Source: Coturnix japonica (Eukaryota; Chordata; Aves; Galliformes; Phasianidae). Taken from it: a stretch of 64,000 nt of DNA. The stretch is taken from the NCBI RefSeq assembly GCF_001577835.2, contig NC_029519.1:77771499-77835498 (forward strand), read 5' to 3'. The first letter of the stretch is position 1. Each line of letters opens with the position of its first letter. The notes under the pieces are model-generated. The model was given only the letters and a program-made list of their open reading frames with translations, was not told where the DNA came from and ran no database searches. The position numbers and the translations under genes were made by a program. Positions 31,435 through 41,120 of the stretch are shown here, one piece after another.

Positions 31435-33132
31435 ATGATGTCTGATATCGTTAGCAACTGGAAGCTGGAGCAATTTGTGCTCCAGAAGTGTCTCCCTCCG
31501 ATTTGGTCCCCTGGGGCCTTTCAGGGCCCTGAGGCATACCAGCAGTTGTGTCAGCAGTGGGAGAGCTGGTCTGAGGAGAACAAAAAGCCCAAACCCACTA
31601 ACAAGTGCAAAAAGAGAGCGGCTTTGCAGGGTTTGCTTATGGTGGGCAGGGAGTTGTCCAGGTTGCTTAAGGAGGCTCTTGAGAGTGTGCAGACTTTGGA
31701 GCAAGCCAAGGGCGAGCTCAAGATGCAGGTGGATAACTTGCGGGCAGAGGTGCAGGGTCTGTGTGGGGACTCGCTGAGGAGCGCGGTGGAGATAACCCGG
31801 TTGGAGAACAAGCTGGGCTATGAGAAGCTGAAAACAGAGGAGTTAGAGAAGGAGGTGGGCAAATGGATTGGGGAGACGCATGATGCACAGAGCGCGGTGC
31901 GGGCTGTCCTGCAGGATGCCCAGCGGGATCGTGGCACCGGCCCCGATCACAAGGTGTGCCACGCCAAGATCCAGGAGCTGCAGGCGGAGCTGGGGGTGTC
32001 GCGGGGCATTGTGGCTGCCATCCAGGGCAAGAGGAGCCGGTTTGGGAATGGCGAGGGGGATGACTGTCTCGATCCGCACCCGCCCCACTATGACTATGAG
32101 GAAGATGTGTGGGGGGCCAATAGCCCCACCAGGCCATCCCCATACGCTCCCCTGAGGGAGGAGATATGTCAGCTGCAGGGCAATGAAGCAGAGGCTGCTA
32201 AAACTAAGAAAAGTCCCCCCGACGAGCCAGTCAGCCACACCCCACTGCAGGCCATCGATACCAACCGGGCCATGCTGTGGTTCAACCCCGAGCAGCTCAA
32301 GACGGTGGGAAAGATGCTGGGACCGCTGACCAAAGAGACGGCGGTCAATTGGCTGTCCAGGGCACAGAGGCTGCCCCGGTGCCAGAGCGGCAGCGCGGTC
32401 AGTGACCTGATAGACGTGGTGAGGAAGTGCATGAAACCCGATGATTTTGCGGCCCTGCCAGGGGATGTGCAGATGGGCAATGTCCAGGATATCGGGGACG
32501 TCCAGTCGGCTGTGCTAAAGGTGTTCTTCCCAGAGGTCAATCCCTTGGTGCTCTTCCACCAGGAGAAGCAAAACCCTGAAGAGCGGCCAGATGCCTATGT
32601 CAACCGTAAAAAGATGCTCTACCAGATGGCGGGGCTGCCCGGTTCCAAGGAGTCCCCCCTGGATTTTGACAGGCCTGAATTCAAGGAGCCACTGGTGGTG
32701 GGGCTGACCCCCCCTTTGAGGGTGATTGCGGGTGGGGATGCGGCGAGGAAGCCGCTGTCAGAGCTAGAGCAGATCCTGAACCAGAATTTTGAACTACAAA
32801 AGCAGGCGTTCCCGGGGTACATGTTGGGGGGGAAGAAAGGGAAACCCTCAGCCATGTCCTTCCAAAATGCAGGGATGAGAAAAATGCAAGGGGACAACCG
32901 CAAAGATCCCGATGGCAAGAACGGCTCGGGGAAGGAAAACCAGCCAGGGATGAGGTTTCAGAAGTCCAACCCTTGGCGGGCTGAGCTGAGGAAGCGCTTG
33001 ATCAAATATGAGAAGCAGGAGGACATTGATGGCTTGCCAGATGCTGAGCTGTTTAGAAAGCTGGCGCTGCACGAGGCCAAGAAGCACAGCAGCTCCAACC
33101 CCATCGACCCGGGGTCTAAGGCTCAGCAATAG
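31435..33132 (+). CDS. ERV gag-like open frame
   Basis: The first ATG at 31435 opens a frame of about 565 codons. The N-terminal third is followed by a long heptad-rich region (about 31640-31910) likely to form a coiled coil, a Pro/Gly/acidic linker, and a capsid-like helical domain from about 32270 with VLFHQEKQNPEERPDAYVNR typical of gammaretroviral capsid. The C-terminal part is Lys/Arg rich. The frame ends in an amber codon and pol follows in the same frame, the layout that gamma- and epsilonretroviruses use with stop read-through. Part of the fossil element. Confidence 0.8.
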   Translation: MMSDIVSNWKLEQFVLQKCLPPIWSPGAFQGPEAYQQLCQQWESWSEENKKPKPTNKCKKRAALQGLLMVGRELSRLLKEALESVQTLEQAKGELKMQVDNLRAEVQGLCGDSLRSAVEITRLENKLGYEKLKTEELEKEVGKWIGETHDAQSAVRAVLQDAQRDRGTGPDHKVCHAKIQELQAELGVSRGIVAAIQGKRSRFGNGEGDDCLDPHPPHYDYEEDVWGANSPTRPSPYAPLREEICQLQGNEAEAAKTKKSPPDEPVSHTPLQAIDTNRAMLWFNPEQLKTVGKMLGPLTKETAVNWLSRAQRLPRCQSGSAVSDLIDVVRKCMKPDDFAALPGDVQMGNVQDIGDVQSAVLKVFFPEVNPLVLFHQEKQNPEERPDAYVNRKKMLYQMAGLPGSKESPLDFDRPEFKEPLVVGLTPPLRVIAGGDAARKPLSELEQILNQNFELQKQAFPGYMLGGKKGKPSAMSFQNAGMRKMQGDNRKDPDGKNGSGKENQPGMRFQKSNPWRAELRKRLIKYEKQEDIDGLPDAELFRKLALHEAKKHSSSNPIDPGSKAQQ

Positions 33133-36100
33133 GGCTGCCAGGCACCCGCATCGCCCCTTTTTGTGGCACCGATTAAGACCGATTTGTGGGGGCGCCTGAT
33201 AGTTGATATAACTATTGGAGGAGGGGTGCTTGGACAAGTGATGTTAATTGATACTGGTGCCTCTTATTCAATTCTGAATATGACCCCTGGTGAAACTGGG
33301 CTCTTCCAAACACATGAAATTATTGAAGTAACTGAACCAAACGGCCAAAAATCCTCAGTGCCATTCACAGAGCCCATATCCTTTGAAATTGGAACTGCCA
33401 AGGGGTCTGAAAAATTTGGGAAAATGGAAATGAAGGGAAAGCCAGGGATTTTGGCCGTCTCCACCCTTACAAAGATGGGGGTGGTAGTGGACCTGGCAAA
33501 CCAAACACTGTTACGTTGCCCCCAAAGTGATGTGCCCGTCATCCCGGCAAGCCACAGAGTCATGTCAATCAAAGCTCCTGAGCTCCTGATCCACCCCGAA
33601 TGGGAGCCCCGAGTGAAACGGGTAACAGAGCAGTTCCCACTGGTCTGGGCAAGGGACAAGCTGGACTGTGGGCGAATCGATGCTGTAGTTGTGATAAAAG
33701 GGCCAGATCCCCCTCCTCAGCAGCAGCCCCAGTACCCAGTTGAGGCTGAGGAGGGCTTATGGGATACAGTCAAAACCCTGATGGACCAGGGGGTGCTGGT
33801 GGAGCAGCAGAGCACCAGCAATGCTATGGTTTGGCCCCTGAGAAAAGCTGACAGGAAAACTTGGAGGCTGACGCTCAACTACAGCGCCCTCAACCAGGTC
33901 ACCCCACTGAAGGCATCCACAGTGACCAAATACCCTGATGTCATGGAAGCCATCTTCCAGGGATCACAGTGGTTTTCAGTGCTCAACCTGACCAGCGCGT
34001 CCTTGGCCATCCCCCTGCACCCTGAGTCCTGGCACAAATTCGCCTTCACTATCCAGGGACGGCAGTTCACCTTTACCAGGCTCCCCCCAGGCTTTCACAG
34101 CACCCCTGCCATCTGCCACACACATGTGTTGAAGATGTGGGAGAAGCTCCGCCGCAAAGAGAGCGTGTTGTCCTGTGCTGGTGACATCATCATCCACACT
34201 CGGACCAAGGAGGAGAACCTGGAGGTGCTGGGGGAGGTGCTGGAGGCCATCCATAAGACAGGGTTCAGGGTCAGCCCAACAAAGGCCCAGCTGTGCTGGA
34301 AGGAGGTGTCGTATTTGGGGGTCACCCTAGGGGAGGAAGGACGTTCTTTGGAGAAGCAGAGGGTTGAGTTGATACAGAAATTGTCAGCGCCGGCTGATGT
34401 TACCACCTTAAGGTCCTTTATGGCTCTCGTGAAGTTCACCCGAGAGTTCATTGAGGGGTTTGCAGAGAAGGCCGCCCCACTATGCAAGCTCCTCAGAAAA
34501 GATGCTTTGTGGGAGTGGGGTCCAGAGCAGGATGAGGCTGTTAAAACCCTAAAGGAGAGTGTGGTCCGAGCCCCCATGCTGGTGTGGCCCTGTAGGGACA
34601 GACCCTATGTGCTGCAGCTGGCCTGTGTGGGGTCAGGGCTGCGGGCCACCCTAAGCCAACATCATGGTGCCCTCCTCCAGCCTGTTGCCTACGCCTCGCG
34701 GCTCCTGACGCCAACAGAGCAGCAGTTCACTGCATACGAGAAGGAGGCTTTGGCTTTGATCTGGGCCCTGCAGCACTGGGAGTATTTGGTGGGGTCTGCC
34801 CCAGTGCTGCTAAGGACATCCCGCGCCCCAGTGAGGTACCTCTTGTCAGGGAAGGGAGGGAGCAGACCCCTGCGCAGCCCCAGGATGGCCAACTGGGTGC
34901 TGGCACTGCCCAACAAGAACCCCCCTGGGCAGGCTCAAGAGCCCCCACCCAGCACCTATGGGGTGGTCATCAGCAGTGAGAGGGACGGGGAGGGGGTGGG
35001 GGAGCCAAAGCGACAGCGGGCACCCCTGTTTGAGAGCAGCATTAGCTTGGGGGATGCCAAGGACAGAGGCTATGTGGTGTGGTTTGTAGATGGCTCCAAC
35101 TATCATGAGAATGGGGTGCCCTACACAGGCTATGCTGCCATCAACCGATGCACCGGGGAGGTGATCAAAGGGAAGTGCCTGCCGCACTCCATCCAGGCCG
35201 CCGAGCTGGTGGCTGTGACAGTGGCCCTTGAGAACACCCCAGCAGACCAGCCACTGGCCATATTCTCAGACTCGGGCTGGGTGGTGAGGGTGGCACTGGA
35301 GTGGCTGCCACTCTGGAGGGAGAGGGACATGCAGTCAGCTGATGGCAAGCCTGTCACCTATGCCAAAAAGCTGCAGTACCTCGCCAAGCTGGCAGAACAG
35401 AGGGCACACCCAGCCCAGATAATTAAGGTCAGGGCCCACAAGAAGGGAACAGAGGAGGCTAAGTGGAACAAAGAGGCGGATGTCAAAGCCAAACAAGGAG
35501 CTAAGGAAGGGCAGATGTGGAAGGCCAGTAGGCCCTCAGAGAATGGCCCCTTGTTGGTGGCTGCAGGCAGGAGCTGGGAGAACGTGGACTTGCTGGGCTT
35601 GCAGGCACAAGACCCAGGTGTCCGGGAGCTGGCACAGGGCAAGGAGTACAAAGGGTGCAAGGTCTGGAAGGATGTCTCGGGTCTGGTCCTGGCACGGAGA
35701 GAGGGGGCAGATTTCCCAGTCTGGGTGGTGCCGGAACTTGTCCGGACAGAGCTGGTGGCTCTGGCTCATGAGCAGGGGCATTTGGGAATAGATAAGACCT
35801 TGTCAAGGCTACAGGGTGCTGGTTGGTGGCCTGAGATGAGAGAAGATGTAGAGAGGTATGTCAACAACTGCCTCACCTGTGCAGCCAACAATCCCGATGC
35901 AAAAACAGCAAAAGCCCTCCTGGGCCACCAGAGGATTTCTGGGCCGTGGAGCAAGCTGCAGATGGAGTTTATTGGTCCTTTGCCCCAGACGGCCCAAGGG
36001 AACAAGTACTGCCTGGTGATCAGTGATAACTTCACCAAGTGGGTGGAAGCATTTCCAGCTCGAAATAACACAGCTAACACAACTGCCAAGATCCTGGTAG

Positions 36101-36795
36101 AGCACGTCTTCTCACGGTGGGGCATCCCAAAGGAAGTCGACTCAGACCACGGACAACGCTTTGTCGGAGAGGTCTCAAAAGGTGTGTGCCAGGTGCTGGG
36201 CATTAAGCAAAAACTTCACATCATGGGGCATTTTCATAAGCCTGGCTTGATGGAGGGGCCCAACCAAACACTGAAGATGGCACTGAAGAAGATCATAAAC
36301 CAACAAAGGAAGGACTGGGATCAGAAACTCCCACTTGTCCTCCTGGCATTACGGGGAGCTGTGGCATCTCACGTACCTTCTCCCCCAAAAATGGCTCCAG
36401 CAAGAGACCCAAAGATGCTGGAGCACTGGTATCAGACAGGGGCACCACCGGATGAGCTGCAGCCCCGTGTGCTGACAGACAGGTGGGTTCAGGACATGCT
36501 GAGAACGGTGTCAGATACATACCACCAACTCGCCTCAGTGCAGGAGGCCAACATCCACAAGATGGATAAGCAGCTAGGAGTGCTGCTGCGCCCCATGGAG
36601 TGGAACACAGGGGACCTGGTAACATACCGGGGGGTTAGAGAGAAAAACCAGGAGATGGAACCCCAGTGGATGGGACCGGTTAGGGTTGTGAACAAGGCCA
36701 GCTCCTCCGTGTACCAGGTAGAAATCAGAAAGGGGGCGAAAAGACAGGAAAAATGGTTCCATTCTTCACAGTTAAAAGCATGGAAGGGAAATTAA
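33133..36795 (+). CDS. ERV pro-pol-like open frame
   Basis: About 1,220 codons in the gag reading frame. Order: retropepsin-like region with LIDTGASYS (about 33240), reverse transcriptase (LNYSALNQVTPLK at about 33876; FTRLPPGF at about 34070), connection and RNase H (WFVDGSNYHENG at about 35082), integrase zinc-binding region (HEQGHLGIDKTL at about 35770, CLTCAA at about 35870) and integrase core (about 35940-36300), then a C-terminal region resembling the gammaretroviral one. A GTG opens the longest frame call, but expression would be by read-through from gag in this family. Unusually long for such an old copy; some catalytic motifs look altered. Confidence 0.85.
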   Translation, partial: GCQAPASPLFVAPIKTDLWGRLIVDITIGGGVLGQVMLIDTGASYSILNMTPGETGLFQTHEIIEVTEPNGQKSSVPFTEPISFEIGTAKGSEKFGKMEMKGKPGILAVSTLTKMGVVVDLANQTLLRCPQSDVPVIPASHRVMSIKAPELLIHPEWEPRVKRVTEQFPLVWARDKLDCGRIDAVVVIKGPDPPPQQQPQYPVEAEEGLWDTVKTLMDQGVLVEQQSTSNAMVWPLRKADRKTWRLTLNYSALNQVTPLKASTVTKYPDVMEAIFQGSQWFSVLNLTSASLAIPLHPESWHKFAFTIQGRQFTFTRLPPGFHSTPAICHTHVLKMWEKLRRKESVLSCAGDIIIHTRTKEENLEVLGEVLEAIHKTGFRVSPTKAQLCWKEVSYLGVTLGEEGRSLEKQRVELIQKLSAPADVTTLRSFMALVKFTREFIEGFAEKAAPLCKLLRKDALWEWGPEQDEAVKTLKESVVRAPMLVWPCRDRPYVLQLACVGSGLRATLSQHHGALLQPVAYASRLLTPTEQQFTAYEKEALALIWALQHWEYLVGSAPVLLRTSRAPVRYLLSGKGGSRPLRSPRMANWVLALPNKNPPGQAQEPPPSTYGVVISSERDGEGVGEPKRQRAPLFESSISLGDAKDRGYVVWFVDGSNYHENGVPYTGYAAINRCTGEVIKGKCLPHSIQAAELVAVTVALENTPADQPLAIFSDSGWVVRVALEWLPLWRERDMQSADGKPVTYAKKLQYLAKLAEQRAHPAQIIKVRAHKKGTEEAKWNKEADVKAKQGAKEGQMWKASRPSENGPLLVAAGRSWENVDLLGLQAQDPGVRELAQGKEYKGCKVWKDVSGLVLARREGADFPVWVVPELVRTELVALAHEQGHLGIDKTLSRLQGAGWWPEMREDVERYVNNCLTCAANNPDAKTAKALLGHQRISGPWSKLQMEFIGPLPQTAQGNKYCLVISDNFTKWVEAFPARNNTANTTAKILVEHVFSRWGIPKEVDSDHGQRFVGEVSKGVCQVLGIKQKLHIMGHFHKPGLMEGPNQTLKMALKKIINQQRKDWDQKLPLVLLALRGAVASHVPSPPKMAPARDPKMLEHWYQTGAPPDELQPRVLTDRWVQDMLRTVSDTYHQLASVQEANIHKMDKQLGVLLRPMEWNTGDLVTYRGVREKNQEMEPQWMGPVRVVNKASSSVYQVEIRKGAKRQEKWFHSSQLKAWKGN

Positions 36796-36799
36796 CGGG

Positions 36800-39544
36800 G
36801 CTGGAGAGCCCGCTTTGCTTATGTTTTGCAGATGAAGGAAAATGGAAGGTGATTGTGACCGGCGGGAAAGGCGAACTTCGTGGCATCACCATCCCTATGT
36901 GTGCTGCAGGGAAAATGCTTTCAAATTTGTGGTTGCAGGATTTGCTTTGATTTCTGGTATGTCTATAGCGCTGAGTGTGCAACATGCCCAGCCAACCCAT
37001 CAGCACCTCCAAGAAAAAGCCAGTTCCAACTTAGACATGCACCCCAACAAAAGGTCCACAGCCCACAGAATCACAGAATCACAGAATCACAGAATGACCT
37101 GGGTTGGAAGGGACCTCAAGGATCATGTAGTACCAACCCCCCTGCCCAGCAGGGCCAGGCGGTATGTAAAAATTGACACAGATTGGCCTTGGTCTCAAGC
37201 TCGTGTAAAATATACAGGTAGTATGGGATTAAATTCTAAGAAAGACTTAAGTTTTTCAGTGGTAATTATGCATGGGACAGAAGTGTACTTGGAAAATGAA
37301 TGGAGCTGGGACAGCACAAGCAGGCTTCCACATTTGCTGGGGAAGGTGGGGCAAGAAATTAAAGTAGGATGCAGGGTAATTAATGTTTCCAGTCATCAGT
37401 GAGCAACTCAAATCTCCATGACTGAATTAAATACAAAGAAGAGTCAGAAAAAAACCTGTGCCCTGGAAAAATTGGACTGTTGGTACAACTTTACATTAGT
37501 CCAGCCGGTCTTTGTGGTCTGTCTCTGGGCCCAAAACAGCTTGGGGCTGTCGTTTAAATTCAAGATTGTCACCGTGATGCATTCACTTGCTGCCCTTAAG
37601 GTCCTGAGGTGCCACTTTTTGGCCTGGCGTGCGGCCCAATATGCTGAAGTGGGGAACCAAGTAAAATTAGAAATTAGGTACTCTCAAGAAAGTGTAACTG
37701 ATGCAAAGCAAATTAATGGCACCACTGTGACTCTCACTGCTCCTAATGGCCGTAAGTGGGTTGTGTCCGTAAATTGCCTTCCCCAGAGCAAAACGTTTAG
37801 TAGATCTGAATTAAACTCAGAGACATCATGGTACAGCCAGGATTATGGATACTGTTCACGTCCACTGAAAAACCTCCGGGTGTGGTGTCAAGGAAAGTTG
37901 AGTGTAGAAATGTCCCCTGAGCTTGGAGGAAAGTGGTCAATAAGCGGCCCCGAAGGATTTCAAAAAGAGTTTCCCATCATTGCTGTCTTGCGTCCCTTTG
38001 TTTCCAAAATAGGCCCATACGTAGTCAAGCAAAATCACATCCAAGAGCTGCTGACCAGCCCTGTGCGATCACTGAAGAAGGTGGTGCTGTCCCTGTCCAC
38101 TGCCAACATTTCATCCATCAGACCGCACTGTGCTCCCTTCCTGTCCACCCTCTACACCGGCTGGCTGGCTTGGCTTCATAGCCGCTCCATGCAGGAGACC
38201 CGTGCCAGGAGAGACCTCCTGGCCACAGCCCTGGGTGGGGGAAGTGCTGGGCTGGGAGTGCTCAACACCATGAACGTTGAGGTGTTGGCCAACAAGTTGG
38301 AGGCTGTCACCTCAGGTGTGCAGGGCCTCCTCACCCCCCTGAATTCATCCCTGGCCAGCCTGGGGATGGGGCAGTGGCTTGTGTCTGAGGTGCTGCCTAC
38401 CTGGGAACAAGTAAGTGAGAAAGACCACCAGGTGCTGTTGCAAGCGCTGGGAATCGAGCAAAATAATGTCTCCCTTGCTCTCAGTTGCATCCAGGCCCAG
38501 ATGTGGGTGCAGAGCGTCGTTGCAGGGATCCTGAGGGATGGCGACAATGGCATCCTCCCCACCGAGATCCGAAAGATCGTGTGGGACGCAGCCACGGAGA
38601 AGGAGCGGCAGCTCCAAGCCTGGTGGAGGCTGGTGAACTTCACCCACGACCAGGCCCTCAACTCAGTCATCGCACACGTCCTCACCGTGGTGGATGCCCG
38701 CATCGAAAAGGTCTACCCCATCGTGGCCCTGGGGATTAACACTAACGGGTCTGTGGTTTATCCCCTGGACCACCGGATGTGGGCGAGAGTATCAGACAGA
38801 AAATGGCAATCTGTAGATTTGGAAGCCTGCATTTTGGAACGGGGGTTGGGATTCATATGCGAAGATGATGCCCTTAAGGCGAGCGATGTTTGCTTTGATA
38901 CCAGCGAGGGGGTGTGCCATTTTGAGATCAATCCTCGCAGCAATAACAAAACCGTGTTAGTTTACGTAGGGAAAGGGTGTGTGTGCTTTAGAACAGCGTG
39001 TAAATACGTGCAAATTAATGACATCTACAATCAGACCGTATTCAATGATTCAAATATGTGTGCTTGCAATGTAGCTATTATTAGAGGCTGTGATTTTGTG
39101 TATAAGCCACCAGTTTTTACTAGCCAATTGCTAATCAGAAACTATAGCCTGTATCGTAGTATAACCCCGACCCCAATAGGTATGGATTTGTCATTAGTAA
39201 AGGAAATGTTAGAGCATGCAAATTTACAACAGCTATTAGAAAACGCTAAGGCAGAAGCTAAGAAGATCTTAATAACTGTACATCACGATGGTAACGTTAT
39301 AAAGCAGGTAGTGGAACGGATTAAGAGCGCGGGAGAGCACCACTGGTGGGAAATTTTCTTTGGCTGGTCCCCAACAGCGACCGGCATCTTCAACGCGCTC
39401 CTGCATCCTGTTGTAATCATACTGCTAATGCAAATCTGTGTGTGCTTTGCCATGGTTGCTACTTGTTACTGGATAAGGAAGGTGAGGCTCTGCATTGAGA
39501 GCCAGGTGAAGGGACTGGAGATAGCCAAGCGCCTCCTACCATAG
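36800..39544 (+). CDS. ERV env region with long open frame (37418-39544)
   Basis: The main frame, 37418-39544, has 708 codons. Its first half looks like a surface subunit with Asn-linked glycosylation sites. A basic ETRARR site near 38200 is followed by a Gly/Ala-rich fusion-peptide-like stretch (ALGGGSAGLG), helical heptads, a Cys-rich segment at about 38830-39090, and a membrane-spanning helix near the C-terminus (about 39400-39470, LHPVVIILLMQICVCF) with a short basic tail. Additional env-like sequence lies at about 37160-37402, next to a CR1 insertion. Part of the fossil element. Confidence 0.75.
37073..37165 (-). mobile_element. CR1 LINE end inserted in the ERV
   Basis: Repeated AGAATCAC units, then GACCTGGGTTGGAAGGGACC and CCAACCCCCCTGCCCAGCAG: a CR1 3' end in reverse orientation, lying between pol and the long env frame. 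It must be younger than the retrovirus. Confidence 0.85.
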
Positions 39545-39732
39545 TCAAGGGCAAGACTGGGTTGGCCTCTGTGTTTGCCACCAAGAAGAACCTTTAGCTC
39601 CGCTGCTGGCTGCAACCCAGTAGGCGTTGAGCGGTGGGGACACAAGCCATACCAGACCTTGATGTGAGAGGGTTACCTCTGCTGTTACAAGAGAGCCATC
39701 CAGGAGCAGAGGGCAGGCCGTGCAGCCTGCAG

Positions 39733-39945
39733 GTGGTGTGAACCACAGTATGGTTGAGGTTGGAAGGGGCCTCTTGAGGTACATGGCCCAATCTGCCTGT
39801 TCAGAGCAAGGCTACCTAGAGCAGATTATCTAGAACTGTGTCCAGCTGGATTTTGACTGTAGAGACTCCACAACTTCTCTGGGCAACCTGTTCCAGTACT
39901 TGATTACCTACTCAGTAAGAAAGTAACTTCTCTCTGAATATCTCA
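39733..39945 (-). mobile_element. CR1 LINE fragment inserted near the ERV 3' end
   Basis: GGTTGAGGTTGGAAGGGGCC, then ACTTCTCTGGGCAACCTGTT and GTAACTTCTCTCTGAAT are CR1 3'-region landmarks in reverse orientation. Confidence 0.8.
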
Positions 39946-40340
39946 CTCCCAAATGTTAATGACAAAAGCTGCTTTTGTGTGGTTTAAGACTCCTTAAGCA
40001 GAGGAGATTACGGACAGTGCTTCTGGAAGGATACAGAAGGGAATGTAACACCTGAGTGTGGAAAAGCAGACACTGAAGATGGCAGAGGTATTATCAGCCT
40101 CAGAGACTTGGAAAGCTGATAAAGGAGCAGAACAAAGGATCGTGTGATCACCTTGGACTTAAAGGAGCTGAATCCACATGGACTTTTGCAGCAGCCTTCT
40201 CTGGGTTCCCAAGACTCCCAAGACGCCTGGCCAACGGATTGGTGAGATCTTGGAGCCTGGACATCACCGCTTTGCTTTGCTTAGTTGTGCGTGTAACCAA
40301 TAAAATCTATCTGTTAGAGGATAGACTGTCTATTGCATCA
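39946..40340 (+). repeat. Candidate 3' LTR of the ERV with polyadenylation signal
   Basis: Contains the stretch alignable to 31036-31168 and an AATAAA at 40299-40304, about 150 bases after the inferred start of R. The outer boundary is uncertain. Confidence 0.5.
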
Positions 40341-40839
40341 TTTCCTGCTCACAACTCGCCCACATTTATAGCTTTAGGTATCCTGTAGAAGAGAGATTCT
40401 GGTAAAAAGAAAAGATGTGCTCTTTTTCTCCTTTTTCCAGGCCAAACTCACTTCCTTGCTATTTGTCTTCAGACTACCCACTGAAACACAGGGAATTCTG
40501 CCTTGAGGAGCAGGGCTCTGACCTGACACGACAGCCCACATACACACACAGTCTCCTCTTTATTCTGCCTCTCCCATCCTACAGCCTTTATCTCTAAAAT
40601 GGAAAGGAGCCTTAAAATGTATCCATGGATGTGGCACCAGCATCCTTTGCAGCTGCAGAAAGCTGCTGCCCTCCACATCAATCCAAGGCACAGTTTTTAT
40701 ACCTCCACCCACTGATGAAACTTACACAAGGTGGAGTAATAAAGAACTAAATCACGGCACAATCAAAATGATTTCATTGCTGCAGCTGCTCTCAGTAGCT
40801 TGAGCAGTGGGCAGGAATCAGAGGTACCTGAAAACAATC

Positions 40840-41120
40840 TTAGAACTGAGGATGAAAAGTCCTCTAAGATCAACACAGTGCAACCACCAACACATCCCCA
40901 CCATGCACACTAACCCACACCCCTCAGTGCCACGTCTGCATGTCAGGTCAGTGCCTCCAGGGACAGTGACTCCAGCACCTCACCACACTTTCTGATTACT
41001 TTTTCCTAATATCATACCTGCACCTCCCCTGAAAGAGAACAGAATGGCTTGGGTTGGAAGGGACCTTAAGGATCATTGAGTTCCAACACCCCGCCTTGGG
41101 CAGGGCTGCCATTATTAGAT
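40840..41120 (-). mobile_element. Two adjacent CR1 LINE fragments
   Basis: 40850-41030 shows CACACCCCTCAGTGCCACGT and AGGGACAGTGACTCCAGCAC; 41040-41120 shows GAATGGCTTGGGTTGGAAGG and GGACCTTAAGGATCATTGAG, a fresh CR1 end. Both are in reverse orientation: either two insertions or one insertion into another. Confidence 0.8.

Larger units (their letters stand above)
30850..40340 (+). mobile_element. Old endogenous retrovirus, gamma/epsilon-like, with gag, pro-pol and env regions (possibly ovex1)
   Basis: A provirus-like element in plus orientation: candidate 5' LTR near 30.85-31.35 kb, gag 31435-33132, pro-pol 33133-36795, env region about 36.8-39.54 kb, candidate 3' LTR ending near 40.34 kb. 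The two LTR candidates align over about 120 bases (31036-31168 and 40117-40251) at roughly 70 percent by eye, which implies an insertion tens of millions of years old. CR1 copies inserted later at 37073-37165 and 39733-39945 agree. The three main frames are long and mostly open, yet several hallmark motifs of pol depart from consensus, so I regard it as a fossil that is not competent as a virus. From memory, chicken ovex1 is an old single-locus ERV with long gag, pol and env frames transcribed in gonads; this may be that locus, but I could not check. Confidence 0.85.
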
